NCBI RefSeq assembly: GCF_016862455.1
Contig: NZ_BOMZ01000062.1
Location: forward strand, 1-64,000
DNA: 64,000 nt
Source of the DNA: Actinoplanes utahensis
Lineage (GTDB): Bacteria; Actinomycetota; Actinomycetes; Mycobacteriales; Micromonosporaceae
Direction: 5' to 3'
The stretch's first letter is position 1. The number at the start of each line of letters is the position of its first letter. The notes below the pieces were generated by a model. That model saw only the letters and a program-made list of their open reading frames with translations, had not been told where the DNA came from and searched no databases. This document shows positions 24,133 through 32,919 of this stretch, one piece after another. A program made the translations under genes and the position numbers.

Positions 24133-24630
24133 TCAGAGGGCGTGGTAGTGGCCGGCGTGGTAGAGCAGCGGAGCGCCGTCCTCGGCGAGCTCCGCCTGCT
24201 CGACCCGGCCGATGATCAGGTGCGAGCCGCCCGCCGGATGCCGGTGCTCGATCGAGATCCGCAGCCAGGCGGCCGCGTCCTCGAGCAGGGGCTCGCCGGT
24301 GGGCAGGCGGCGCCAGCGGGTCGGCGCGGCGAACCGGTCGATGCCGCTGGTGGCGAAGGTCCGCGCCAGCTCGGTGTGGCCGGCGCCGAGCAGGTGGACG
24401 ACGGCGGTCTCGGCGTCGCGCAGGTGCGGCCAGGTGGACGCGGTCGCGGTCAGGCTGAACGCCAGCAGGGCCGGCGCGGCGGAGAGCGACGCCAGCGACG
24501 TGACGGTGACGCCGGCCGCGCCCCGGCCCGCGTCGGTGGTGACCACGGCCACACCCGCGGCGTGACGCCGGAACGCCTGACGGAACAGCGCGGCGTCGAC
24601 GGACGCCGGGCGGGAATCGATGACGGTCAT
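24133..24630 (-). CDS. Flavin reductase, first gene of sulfonate operon
   Basis: The 165-residue flavin reductase-like protein has FRRHAAGVAVVTT, GVTVTSLASLSAAPALLAFSL and a closing GGSHLIIGRVEQAEL region. It would provide FMNH2 to the NtaA-like enzyme encoded at the far end of the operon. ATG 24630 follows GGAGA; an in-frame TTG 36 codons upstream coincides with the predicted transcription start and is rejected. The leader is about 105 nt long. Confidence 0.82.
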   Translation of the reverse strand: MTVIDSRPASVDAALFRQAFRRHAAGVAVVTTDAGRGAAGVTVTSLASLSAAPALLAFSLTATASTWPHLRDAETAVVHLLGAGHTELARTFATSGIDRFAAPTRWRRLPTGEPLLEDAAAWLRISIEHRHPAGGSHLIIGRVEQAELAEDGAPLLYHAGHYHAL

Positions 24631-24740
24631 GGCGGGGTCTCCGTTCGCCTCACGGCGCGTCAGGCCCGCGCCGTCGCGGGCCCACGTGCGGATGTCGAGG
24701 GGAGTCGCCGTGACGGCGGTCCACCGCCCGGCTCGCAATT

Positions 24741-24769
24741 CATACTATGCCGCTAGGTTTAGGAGGCAA
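24741..24769 (-). promoter_or_regulatory. Promoter of the sulfonate transport operon with shared box
   Basis: On the minus strand TTGCCT (24764-24769) and TAGTAT (24742-24747), 16 bp apart, form a promoter. The spacer holds TAAACCTAGCGGCATA, matching the box upstream of the other SsuD-like gene. AATTCAT/ATGAATT (24737-24743, 24782-24788) flank the region as an outer inverted repeat. Confidence 0.55.
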
Positions 24770-24800
24770 GTATGCGCCGCGATGAATTAAGTCCCCGCAG

Positions 24801-26006
24801 CTAGATCAGGGGTGAGGCGTACACCTGGTCGAGTGCGACGGCGCCGCCGGCGATCGCCAGGACGTTCGCCGGGAAACTCGACGCATGGATCGTCGTCGTC
24901 ACGTCGGCGCCCGCCGACGACGCCGCGGCGACCTCGGCGCGCAGTGTCGCCAGGCAGGCCGGCACCCGGTTCGCCCCGGCCTCGGCGACCACCAGGACCT
25001 CCGGGTCGAACAGGTCCAGCAGCAGCGCGGCTGCCCGGCCCACCCGGCGGGCCCGCTCCCGCAGCAGGTCCAGGGCCTCGGCCCGGCCGTCCAGGGCGGC
25101 GCCGACCAGGGCGTGGATGTCCAGCCGGTCGATCACCCCGGCCGCCAGCGCCCGGCGCACCAGCGCACGCTCGCCGACCGCCGCCTGCAGACAGCCCACC
25201 CGGCCGCAGGCACACCGCTCGGCGCAGCCCTCGACCGGCAGGTGCGCGACCGCGCCGGCGGCCGACCGCGGTCCCTGATGGACCACCCCGCCGGTGGAGA
25301 ACGCGACGTCGACGACGTTCCCCACGAAGATCAGCACGGCGCTCTGCCGGGCCCGGCCGGCGACGTCTCCGAGCAGCTGCTCGGCCCGTAGCAGCGCCCG
25401 GGAGTTGTTGTCCACCCAGACCGGCAGGCCGGTGGCCCGGGCCAGGGCGTCCCCGGCGCGGACCTCGCGCCAGCCGAGGACGGGATGCTCGACGACCGTA
25501 CCGTGGAGGGAGTCGACCCAGCCGCCGGTGGCCAGGCCCAGCCCGAGGATCCGGCGCCGCCTGCCGTGGTCGCGGCGCACGCCCGCGATCCGCTCCGCGA
25601 CCGCCGCCAGGACGCTCTCCGGGTCCCGGCTGCCGTGCGGGTCCTGGAACCGGGCGATCTCCCGGCCGCGCAGGTCCAGCAGGGCCACCGTGGCGCGGGG
25701 GACCGCGATGTGCACGCCGATCACCCCGACCGTGTCCGGATCCACGTCGACGGGCACGTGCGGGCGGCCGATCCCGGGCGGGCCGACCGCCCCCGGAACC
25801 TCCCGGACCAGGCCCCGCTCCATCAGGGACGCCGCGACGCCGCTGACCGTCGCCGCGGACAGTCGGGTCACCCGGGCGATCGAGCTGCGGGCGACCGGCC
25901 CGTGGTCCAGCACGGCCCGCAGCACCGCCGCCGCCGAATCCGGCGCTCGGCGTGCCGCGGGCAGCGGCAGATCGCTGCGCCGCGTCGTCCGCTGCACGCC
26001 GATCAC
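24801..26006 (-). CDS. ROK family transcriptional regulator
   Basis: The 401-residue protein has an N-terminal winged helix (VLDHGPVARSSIARVTRLSAATVSGVAASLMERGLV, about residues 25-60) and a ROK domain. The zinc motif CACGRVGCLQA and the sugar-binding segment PVWVDNNSRALLRAE are present. The kinase ATP motif is degenerate (GVHIAVPRATVALLD), as expected for a repressor of NagC/XylR type. GTG 26006 follows GAGGG. No sugar operon adjoins it in the same orientation, so its target is unknown. Confidence 0.82.
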   Translation of the reverse strand: MIGVQRTTRRSDLPLPAARRAPDSAAAVLRAVLDHGPVARSSIARVTRLSAATVSGVAASLMERGLVREVPGAVGPPGIGRPHVPVDVDPDTVGVIGVHIAVPRATVALLDLRGREIARFQDPHGSRDPESVLAAVAERIAGVRRDHGRRRRILGLGLATGGWVDSLHGTVVEHPVLGWREVRAGDALARATGLPVWVDNNSRALLRAEQLLGDVAGRARQSAVLIFVGNVVDVAFSTGGVVHQGPRSAAGAVAHLPVEGCAERCACGRVGCLQAAVGERALVRRALAAGVIDRLDIHALVGAALDGRAEALDLLRERARRVGRAAALLLDLFDPEVLVVAEAGANRVPACLATLRAEVAAASSAGADVTTTIHASSFPANVLAIAGGAVALDQVYASPLI

Positions 26007-26250
26007 GTGCCACCCTCGGCAGAGTGGATCATCTGACGAGGCTATCCCGGCCGTCGCGGTGAAGTCGCGTCCCGTTACCGGACGTTTCACGGTCAGTAAC
26101 ACCCGGCCGGGGTGGGAACTGCTCCTCGCACCCGGCCGCCCGGCCCGGCTGTGCTGCCGTGATCGGCTTCGATATTCGGCCCGTCGCCGCCACTCACCGC
26201 CGTCGGCTGCGGGCAGGCGGGGGCCTCGCCGGCCGGTGACGGTGGGCTGG

Positions 26251-27837
26251 TCAGTGACGGAAGCCGCTGACCAGCTGGGACAGGTCGCCGGCCATGGCGG
26301 TCAGGCCGGCGGCGGCGCGCTGGGTGGCCTGGGCGCTGGCGGCGGTGGCCGAGGCGATCCCGGCGACCGAGGAGACGGTACGGGCGACGTCGCCGCTGTT
26401 CGTGGCGGCCTCGGCGACGGAACGGCTCATCTCGGCGGTGGTCGCGGTCTGCTCCTCCACGGCCGAGGCGATCGTGGTGGTGTAGTCGCCGATCCGCGCG
26501 ATCACCCCGGTGATCTCGGCGATCGCCGTGGCCGCCGCGTCGCTGGAGGTCTGGATGGCGGTGATCCGGGCGGTGATGTCCTCGGTGGCCCGGGCGGTCT
26601 GCTGGGCCAGCTCCTTCACCTCGCCGGCCACCACCGCGAAACCCTTGCCCAGCTCACCGGCGCGGGCGGCCTCGATGGTCGCGTTGAGGGCGAGCAGGTT
26701 GGTCTGCTCGGCGATGCTGGTGATCAACCGGACCACCTCGCCGATCTCCGCGCTCACCACGCCGAGCTCGGCGACCCGGGCGGTGGTCTGCTGCGCCACC
26801 AGCATGCCCTGTTGGGCCACCTCGGCGGCCTGGCCGGCGTTCGAGGCGATCTCGGTGATCGATGCGCTCATCTCCTCGGCGCCGGCGGCGACGCTCTGCA
26901 CCCCGGCGCTGACCTCGTCGCTGGCCTGTGACGCCGAGCCGACGCGGTCGGACGCCTCGGCGGCGCTGGCCTGGAGCTGCCCGCTGACCCCGGACAGCTG
27001 CTCGGCGGCCGCGGACAGGGTGATCGCGACCTGGGCCATCCGGTCGACGCTGGCGGCGATCTCGGTGGTGCCGGCGTCGAGTTCGCCGGCCATCCGGCCC
27101 AGCTCGTCGCGGCCGGACACGCCGGCCCGGACCGTCAGGTCGCGGGCGGCCAGTGCCCGGGTGACCCGTCCCACCGACGCCAGGGTCCGCATGATCCCGC
27201 GGACCACCAGCGCCGCCATGCCCAGGGCCACGGCCAGCCCGGCCACCAGGAGAACGATCATGAGGGTGCGGGCGGACCGGTACGCTGCCGCCGTCTCCGC
27301 CCGTTTGTCCGCGGCGACACCGGTCTCGATCGCGGCGAGCTTCTCGAGGGCGCTCACCGCCGTGGTCAGCGCCGGCCGTCCGGCGTCGTCGCGCACTTTC
27401 GCGAAGCCGGTGAGGTCGTCGGCCCGGGCGAGGGGGACGAGGCGCTCGTCGCGGACCGTGCGCAGCTGTTGCAGCGCGGCCCGGAAGTCCGCCACGGCGT
27501 CCTCCCGGCCGGTCATGTCGGTCGCGGTGTACTCGGCGAACACCCGGTCCACCCGCTCGTCGGAGGTGGCGCCCGCGTCGGTGTCGGCGGTCTTGCCGGC
27601 CGGCTGCCGGCTGATCAGCGTGTCCAGGGCCGCCACCCAGGACCGCTGCACCTCCTGCTGGACCGTGCCGAGCTGCGCCACCGGGACGAGGTTGTCGCGG
27701 TACAGGTACTCCGCGGCGTCGGCCATCTGCGACATCTTCTGCAGGCCGACCATGCCGACCGCGGCCGCCGCCGCACCGGCGACCGCGACCGCTGTGTAGA
27801 TCTTCAGGCGGATCGACAGGTCGGCCAACCAGCTCAC
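26251..27837 (-). CDS. Methyl-accepting chemotaxis protein
   Basis: The 528-residue receptor has TM1 (about residues 10-32), a periplasmic four-helix-bundle ligand domain (33-188), TM2 (190-213), a HAMP domain (214-266) and a cytoplasmic MCP signalling coiled coil. Its hairpin tip region reads IAEQTNLLALNATIEAARAGE followed by GFAVVAGEVKELAQ. It should report an external signal to CheA/CheW, neither of which is in this window. GTG 27837 follows GGAGG. Its presence in an actinomycete suggests a motile life stage. Confidence 0.9.
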   Translation of the reverse strand: MSWLADLSIRLKIYTAVAVAGAAAAAVGMVGLQKMSQMADAAEYLYRDNLVPVAQLGTVQQEVQRSWVAALDTLISRQPAGKTADTDAGATSDERVDRVFAEYTATDMTGREDAVADFRAALQQLRTVRDERLVPLARADDLTGFAKVRDDAGRPALTTAVSALEKLAAIETGVAADKRAETAAAYRSARTLMIVLLVAGLAVALGMAALVVRGIMRTLASVGRVTRALAARDLTVRAGVSGRDELGRMAGELDAGTTEIAASVDRMAQVAITLSAAAEQLSGVSGQLQASAAEASDRVGSASQASDEVSAGVQSVAAGAEEMSASITEIASNAGQAAEVAQQGMLVAQQTTARVAELGVVSAEIGEVVRLITSIAEQTNLLALNATIEAARAGELGKGFAVVAGEVKELAQQTARATEDITARITAIQTSSDAAATAIAEITGVIARIGDYTTTIASAVEEQTATTAEMSRSVAEAATNSGDVARTVSSVAGIASATAASAQATQRAAAGLTAMAGDLSQLVSGFRH

Positions 27838-28058
27838 GGCGAACCTCCGCGACAACGGTTCCGATGGGATCGAACACCTCACTATGGGCGGGCCGGAGCC
27901 CGGGGGTGCGGCGATTCGCCGGATTCGGGGCGGCGCGGGCTCAGAAAGGGGGCACCGGTACCGAACAGGAGGGTTCCGGCCGGGCGGGGACTGTGCAATC
28001 TGCCCAGCCGAACGACCGCGTGTTGCGCATGCCGTCCGGCCTTTGGGAGGCTCGCCCC

Positions 28059-28694
28059 ATGATCAACAGTGCCGTCCTGTCGAAGCCCGCGCCGCCGCCG
28101 GTGATCCGGCACAGCCGCGCGGAGGACGCCGTCGGTATCGTCACCGGCGCGTTCCTGGCGTCGCTCGGCCTGTTCCTGCTGTCCTCCGCCGGGATCGCCA
28201 CCGGCGGCACCGCGGGCCTCGGCCTGGTCGTCGAACGAGCCGTCGGCTGGCCGCTGCCGCTGGTGTTCGCACTGGTCAACGTGCCGTTCGTGGTGCTCGC
28301 GATCCGCCGCCGCGGATGGGTTTTCACGCTCCGCTCGGCGGTCGCGATCGGCCTGGTGTCGGCGTTCTCCCTGCTGCACCCGGCGATGATGTCGCTGGGC
28401 ACGCTCACCCCGGTCTACGCCACCGTGGCCGGCAACCTGGCGGCCGGGATCGGCGTTCTGATCATCTTCCGGCACGGCGCCAGCCTCGGCGGTTTCGGGG
28501 TGATCGCGCTGATCTGCCAGGACCGGTTCGGCTGGCGGGCGGGATACGTGCAGATGGCCCTGGACGCGGTCGTCATCCTCCTGTCGTTGCTGGTCCTGCC
28601 CCCGGCCGCCGCGCTGCTGTCGGCGGGCGGGGCGGTCGTGCTCAACATGGTCCTGGCGATGAACCACCGCCCCGGCCGGTACGCCGCGGCCTAG
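28059..28694 (+). CDS. YitT family membrane protein
   Basis: The 211-residue protein has six hydrophobic segments. The YitT signature is visible as GIATGGTAGLGLVVE and LAAGIGVLIIFRHGASLGGFGVIALICQDRF. Bacterial members are of unknown or suspected transport function. GGGAGG (28045-28050) precedes ATG 28059. It is divergent from the chemoreceptor gene, and its stop directly abuts the convergent winged-helix gene. Confidence 0.75.
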   Translation: MINSAVLSKPAPPPVIRHSRAEDAVGIVTGAFLASLGLFLLSSAGIATGGTAGLGLVVERAVGWPLPLVFALVNVPFVVLAIRRRGWVFTLRSAVAIGLVSAFSLLHPAMMSLGTLTPVYATVAGNLAAGIGVLIIFRHGASLGGFGVIALICQDRFGWRAGYVQMALDAVVILLSLLVLPPAAALLSAGGAVVLNMVLAMNHRPGRYAAA

Positions 28695-29051
28695 CTAGCC
28701 CGTGTCTCCCGGGGCGGTCTCGACGCGGGCGATGAGCAGTTTCAGCCGGCCGATCTCCGCGGCGAGCGCGGCGCTGCCGGCGTCGGTGAGGGTGATCCAG
28801 GTCCGGCCGCGCTTGCCCGCGTACCCCTTCTCCACCGCGACCAGCCCCGCCGTCTCCAGCACGCCGAGATGCTGGGACAGGTTCCCGGCGGTGAGCTGGA
28901 GCTGGGTGCGCAGGTAACCGAATTCGACCCGGCGCGCCTCGTGCGCGATGGTGAGGATGCCGAGCCGGACCCGCTGGTGCACCACGTCGTCCAGGCCGGT
29001 GACCGGATGGGCCTCGTCCTCGGCCGGCGCGGCGCCGGGCTCGCCGGTCAC
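28695..29051 (-). CDS. Winged-helix transcriptional regulator
   Basis: The 118-residue protein is a compact winged-helix regulator of the MarR/ArsR-like 'transcriptional regulator' group. It contains HQRVRLGILTIAHEARRVEFGYLR, TAGNLSQHLGVLETAGLVAVEKGYAGKR and WITLTDAGSAALAAEI. It is translationally coupled (GTGA) to the membrane-protein gene upstream. The pair probably autoregulates through the palindrome at 29736-29764. Confidence 0.8.
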   Translation of the reverse strand: MTGEPGAAPAEDEAHPVTGLDDVVHQRVRLGILTIAHEARRVEFGYLRTQLQLTAGNLSQHLGVLETAGLVAVEKGYAGKRGRTWITLTDAGSAALAAEIGRLKLLIARVETAPGDTG

Positions 29052-29734
29052 GGCTGCCGCCGGCGGGCCAGGGCGAAGGCGGCCGCGCCGAGCAGCAGCA
29101 CGGTCGCGTTGACGACCTGCTGGGGCAGGAAGGTGGTCTCCAGGCCCCAGCCGCGCCCCCAGCCGAAGTCGATCGGGACGACGACCACGGCCAGGTAGGC
29201 GAGGGTGAACGCGAGCAGGGCGAGATTGCGTTCCAGCCGGGCCAGGACCAGCAGCGCGACACCGATCGTGCCGGCCGGTGAGACCAGCAGGTCGAGCTTC
29301 AGCACCCAGGTGGGGAACGGCTCGGCGGGCGGGTTGTCGTACAGGTAGAGACGGGCGGCCAGCCAGGAGGCGGTGAACACGGCGGTCAGGGTGGCGCCGG
29401 TGAGCGCGTACGCCCGGATCCGGGTGCCGAGGCCGCGTTCCCGGGCGGCGCGGGCGTACCCGTACGCGATCGCCGCGTAGGCCAGCAGCAGCGCCGGCGG
29501 CCAGTAGAACATCGCACCGCGCCGCCAGTAGCGGCAGGCGGCGGCGTCGCCGGTGCCGCTGCACCGGATCTCCAGGCCCCACCAGTCGAACGGGATCGCC
29601 ACCAGGGTCACCACGGCCAGGACCAGCAGCGCGAACCAGGTGACCCGCTGGTCCACCCGCACCCGGCGGGCCAGGGCGGTGGTGTCGGACAGCAGCCGGC
29701 GCGGATCGCCGGCGGGTACCGAGTCAGTTGTCAT
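29048..29734 (-). CDS. Multi-pass membrane protein paired with a regulator
   Basis: The 228-residue protein has about five to six transmembrane helices (for example VTWFALLVLAVVTLVAIPF and GTIGVALLVLARL). A loop with two cysteines (RCSGTGDAAACRYW) may form a disulfide outside the membrane. I recognise no family function. Such proteins are commonly found with small winged-helix regulators in actinomycetes. Its start codon begins 1 nt after the operator palindrome, so the message may be leaderless or very short-leadered. Confidence 0.65.
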   Translation of the reverse strand: MTTDSVPAGDPRRLLSDTTALARRVRVDQRVTWFALLVLAVVTLVAIPFDWWGLEIRCSGTGDAAACRYWRRGAMFYWPPALLLAYAAIAYGYARAARERGLGTRIRAYALTGATLTAVFTASWLAARLYLYDNPPAEPFPTWVLKLDLLVSPAGTIGVALLVLARLERNLALLAFTLAYLAVVVVPIDFGWGRGWGLETTFLPQQVVNATVLLLGAAAFALARRRQP

Positions 29735-29735
29735 G

Positions 29736-29764
29736 CCAATAGGTTTCCATTACAAACCAATTGG
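29736..29764. promoter_or_regulatory. Operator palindrome of the membrane protein/regulator pair
   Basis: CCAATAGGTTT (29736-29746) and AAACCAATTGG (29754-29764) form 11 bp arms with one mismatch and a 7 bp spacer. It lies immediately upstream of the membrane-protein start, where a bound repressor would block transcription of both genes. Confidence 0.6.
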
Positions 29765-29895
29765 CGCCAGTGCCGAACGGCGATCGGTTCCGGAACGGTG
29801 GCGCCGATCGATGTCGCATCGGGGAAATCCCGCCCGCGTTCAGGTGACCGCCGGTTCGTGCCGAACTCTGGTAGTAGGCGGAGCGGGGAGGGCAT

Positions 29896-30162
29896 GTGGC
29901 GGGCGTAGCGGGACTGGACGAGCCGACCGAGGCGTCGGTGATCGCCGAACTGGCCGGCACCGTCGGGGCGGAGAACGCCGAGATGCTGTGGGTGATCGTC
30001 TGCCGTCGGCTCAAGGTCTCCCGGCCGGTGACCGACCCGCAGCACCTGATCAAGGCGACCGAGACGCTGATGGAGCTGGGTGACGTGCTGCGCGTCTCCG
30101 GCCGGTCGGCGAAGGTCCGCCTGATCACCTATCGGGCGCTCGAGGCCGCCCTCCCGGGCTGA
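29896..30162 (+). CDS. Small conserved hypothetical protein
   Basis: This 88-residue helical protein is not recognised. It reads DEPTEASVIAELAGTVGAENAEMLW followed by a basic LKVSRPVTDP segment and a C-terminal helix. GTG 29896 is preceded by GGGGAGGG. It is separated by 1 nt from the GAF-domain gene, so the two are likely co-transcribed. An ANTAR-like or small signalling role is possible but no motif proves it. Confidence 0.55.
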   Translation: MAGVAGLDEPTEASVIAELAGTVGAENAEMLWVIVCRRLKVSRPVTDPQHLIKATETLMELGDVLRVSGRSAKVRLITYRALEAALPG

Positions 30163-30163
30163 G

Positions 30164-30667
30164 GTGCGGCTCGTGCGCGGCTCGCTCACCGACTGGAACC
30201 GCCTCGCCGTGATCGGCGGGATCGACTTCGAGCATCCGGAGGCCGTCCGCGCCCTCGACGCGATCGCCGAGGACACCGCCCGGCGCACCGGGGTGCCGCT
30301 CAGCCTGGCCACGCTGGTGCTGAACTCCGCGCAGCTGGTCGCCGGGGCCAGCCGGGCCGTCCGGGAGTGCGTCCCGGTCGACGGCACCCCGAACGAGTGG
30401 TCGCTCTGCGCCCGGATCGTGATCAGCGGCGAGCCGTTCGTGGTCACCGACGCGGCCGCCGACCCGCGGACCGCGGACAGTCCCGCCGTCACGATGGCCG
30501 GCCTGGGCAGTTACGCCGGTGTCCCGGTCGTCCTGCACGGCGCGACCGTCGGCGCGCACTGCCTGGTCGCCACGGCCCCGCAGGTCTTCACCGACGGCCA
30601 GCTGGCGGTGCTGCACCGCGGCGCGGCCGAGATCGCCGTCGTCTTCAGGCGGCACGCCGCCGCCTGA
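30164..30667 (+). CDS. GAF domain protein
   Basis: The 167-residue single-domain protein has a GAF fold, with RTGVPLSLATLVLNSAQLVAGA, PFVVTDAAADPRTADSP and GSYAGVPVVLHGATVGAHCLVAT. It lacks any output domain. Such stand-alone GAF proteins in actinomycetes bind small ligands or redox signals. It overlaps no gene but follows the 88-residue protein at 1 nt and is convergent with iclR. Confidence 0.75.
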   Translation: MRLVRGSLTDWNRLAVIGGIDFEHPEAVRALDAIAEDTARRTGVPLSLATLVLNSAQLVAGASRAVRECVPVDGTPNEWSLCARIVISGEPFVVTDAAADPRTADSPAVTMAGLGSYAGVPVVLHGATVGAHCLVATAPQVFTDGQLAVLHRGAAEIAVVFRRHAAA

Positions 30668-30675
30668 CGACCGTC

Positions 30676-31440
30676 TCACCGCCGGGCGATCCGCTGGGAC
30701 AGGGTGTGCGCGGCCTCCAGGAGCAGGGCGCCGAGCCGGGCCGTCCGGTCGCCGTCGAACCGCGACTCCACGCCGGTCAGGCTGAGCGCCCAGGCGGCCG
30801 AGCCGGCCCGGTCGAACACCACCGCCCCGACGCCCCAGCTGCCGGGGACGAGCATGCCGGGGTTGACCGCGTACCCCCGCCGCCGTGTCGAGGCCACCCG
30901 CCGCAACAGCGCCGCCGTGTCGTGCTGCTCGCCGTAGGCGGCCGCCAGGTCGGCGCCGCGCCGCCGGGCATAGGCGGTGGCGTCGTCGGGCGGCAGCAGC
31001 GCCAGGATCGCCAGTCCCGCCGACGCGACGCCGAGCGGCAGCCGGATGCCCTCGTGGAGCACGTGCGAGCGGAGCGGGAAGCTGCCCTCCTCGCCGGCCA
31101 GGCACACCGTCTCCTCCCCGCGCCGGGCCGAGAAGAAGGCGCTCTCCCCGCTCCGGTCCGCCAGGGTCCGCAGGACGTCCCGGGCGATCGAGGTCACGTC
31201 GTAACGCTCCGCCGCGACCGAGCCGAGCAGGAACAACTCCGGGCCGAGGAACCAGCGGCCGCGGCGCGCGTCCCGGTCGACGAACCCCTCCTCGGCCAGC
31301 GCGGCGAGGACCCGCTGCGCGGTCGAGCGGGGCAGTCCGGTCGCCGCGGCGACGTCGGCGGTGGTGGCGCCGTCGGAGGCGCTCGAGGAGACCCGGCGCA
31401 GCACCGCGCCGACCCGGCTGACCAACTGGGAGCCCTGCAT
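30676..31440 (-). CDS. IclR family transcriptional regulator
   Basis: The 254-residue protein has an IclR winged helix (GATTADVAAATGLPRSTAQRVLAALAEEGFV) and the effector domain with RSHVLHEGIRLPLGVASAGLAILALL. CATAAT (minus strand, ending 6 nt before ATG 31440) is a good -10 for a leaderless message, so ATG 31440 is preferred to GTG 31446. It is divergent from a CoA-transferase/thiolase operon. By analogy with PcaR-type regulators it probably controls beta-ketoadipate or acetoacetate-type degradation. Confidence 0.85.
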   Translation of the reverse strand: MQGSQLVSRVGAVLRRVSSSASDGATTADVAAATGLPRSTAQRVLAALAEEGFVDRDARRGRWFLGPELFLLGSVAAERYDVTSIARDVLRTLADRSGESAFFSARRGEETVCLAGEEGSFPLRSHVLHEGIRLPLGVASAGLAILALLPPDDATAYARRRGADLAAAYGEQHDTAALLRRVASTRRRGYAVNPGMLVPGSWGVGAVVFDRAGSAAWALSLTGVESRFDGDRTARLGALLLEAAHTLSQRIARR

Positions 31441-31529
31441 GCTCACATTATGAGCATCGGGCGCCCATGGCGGTCACGGGGTGATCAGCGCGGGCGTCCG
31501 CCGCCGGGCTGTGGTTAGCGTGCCCGGCC

Positions 31530-32234
31530 ATGAGCAAACTCGTGGACAGCGCGGCGCGAGCCGTCGCGGCCGTCGCCCGCGACGGCATGACCGTGGCGGT
31601 CGGCGGCTTCGGCCTGTCCGGCATCCCGGCGTCACTGATCACGGCGCTGCGGGACACCGGCGTCCGGGATCTCACGATCGTCAGCAACAACATGGGCGTC
31701 GACGGCAAGGGCCTCGGCCTGCTGCTGGAGAACAAGCAGGTCCGCAAGGTCCTGGCCTCCTACGTCGGCGAGAACCGGCTGTTCGCCCGGCAGTACCTGG
31801 ACGGCGACCTGGACGTGGAGTTCGTCCCGCAGGGCACGCTCGCCGAGCGCCTGCGCGCCGGCGGCGCCGGCATCCCGGCCTTCTACACCCCCACCGGCGC
31901 CGGCACGCCGGTCGGTGACGGCAAACCCGAGAAGGTCTTCGACGGCGTCCGTACGATCCTCGAGCACGGCATCGTCGCCGACCTGGCCCTGGTCCGCGCC
32001 GACCGCGCCGACCCGGCGGGCAACCTGCGGTACCGGCTGACCGCCCGCAACTTCAACCCGCTCGTCGCGACGGCCGGCCGGGTCACCGTCGCCGAGGCCA
32101 CGACGATCGAGGACGGCTTCCTGCACCCGGACGACGTGCACACCCCCGGCATCCACGTGCACCACCTGATCCGGGCCGAGATCCGCGACAAGGACATCGA
32201 GCAGAGGACGGTGCGGCCCCGTGTGGACGCGTGA
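31530..32234 (+). CDS. scoA: 3-oxoacid CoA-transferase, subunit A
   Basis: The 234-residue alpha subunit has the glycine-rich entry GMTVAVGGFGLSGIPASLI and NNMGVDGKGLGLL, and AGAGIPAFYTPTGAGT. With subunit B it transfers CoA from succinyl-CoA to a 3-oxoacid (acetoacetate or 3-oxoadipate). TAGCGT (31516-31521) lies 8 nt before the ATG, suggesting leaderless transcription. It overlaps subunit B by 14 nt. Confidence 0.88.
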   Translation: MSKLVDSAARAVAAVARDGMTVAVGGFGLSGIPASLITALRDTGVRDLTIVSNNMGVDGKGLGLLLENKQVRKVLASYVGENRLFARQYLDGDLDVEFVPQGTLAERLRAGGAGIPAFYTPTGAGTPVGDGKPEKVFDGVRTILEHGIVADLALVRADRADPAGNLRYRLTARNFNPLVATAGRVTVAEATTIEDGFLHPDDVHTPGIHVHHLIRAEIRDKDIEQRTVRPRVDA

Positions 32235-32919
32235 CGACATGGCGCGGATCGCCGCGTCCGAGCTGACCGACGGCCAGTACGTGAACCTGGGCATCGGCAT
32301 ACCCACCCTGGTCGCCAACCACCTGCCGGCCGGTGTCCGGGTGACGTTGCAGAGCGAGAACGGCATCCTCGGGATGGGCCCGTTCCCGTACGAGGGCGAG
32401 GAGGACGCCGACCTGATCAACGCGGGCAAGCAGACCGTCACGCTGCTGCCCGGCGCGTCGGTGTTCGACTCGGCGACCTCGTTCGGCATGATCCGCGGCG
32501 GCCACGTGCAGACCGCGATCCTCGGCGCGCTCCAGGTCGCGGCGAACGGCGACCTGGCCAACTGGACCATCCCCGGCAAGCTGGTCAAGGGCATGGGCGG
32601 CGCGATGGACCTGGTCGCCGGCACCCCGCGGGTCGTGGTGGTGACCGAGCACGTGGCCAAGGACGGCAGCCCGAAGATCGTCGAGAGGTGCACGCTGCCG
32701 CTGACCGGCGCCGGCGTCGTCGACCGGATCATCTCGGACCGGGCGGTGTTCGACGTGGTGGACGGCGCCCTGGTGCTGCGGCGTCTCGCCGGCGGCGTGA
32801 CCGTCGCCGGGCTGCGCGAGCTGACCGGCGCGGACTTCACCGTGAACCTGGTGGACGGCGACATCGCTCCGGGGGCCGACGGTGTGGTGACGGCCGGGGC
32901 CGTGGAGGGGGCGGCATGA
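32221..32919 (+). CDS. scoB: 3-oxoacid CoA-transferase, subunit B
   Basis: The 232-residue beta subunit carries the catalytic-glutamate motif in LQSENGILGMGP and the GGHVQTAILGALQV segment characteristic of ScoB/PcaJ. The GTG start at 32221 overlaps scoA, and its stop overlaps the thiolase start by ATGA. A and B would assemble as a heterotetramer. Confidence 0.88.
   Translation: MWTRDDMARIAASELTDGQYVNLGIGIPTLVANHLPAGVRVTLQSENGILGMGPFPYEGEEDADLINAGKQTVTLLPGASVFDSATSFGMIRGGHVQTAILGALQVAANGDLANWTIPGKLVKGMGGAMDLVAGTPRVVVVTEHVAKDGSPKIVERCTLPLTGAGVVDRIISDRAVFDVVDGALVLRRLAGGVTVAGLRELTGADFTVNLVDGDIAPGADGVVTAGAVEGAA

Noticed and set aside
24631..24738. Cysteine-type leader peptide in the sulfonate operon leader
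   Set aside because: A short frame with RRH is present, but the typical RRHIDLCRV sequence of actinobacterial sulfur leader peptides is absent.
24772..24804. Eleven-codon plus-strand frame (MRRDELSPRS) with AGGAGG upstream
   Set aside because: The AGGAGG overlaps the -35 and regulatory box of the opposite-strand promoter, and the frame runs into the end of the ROK gene, so the match is probably chance.
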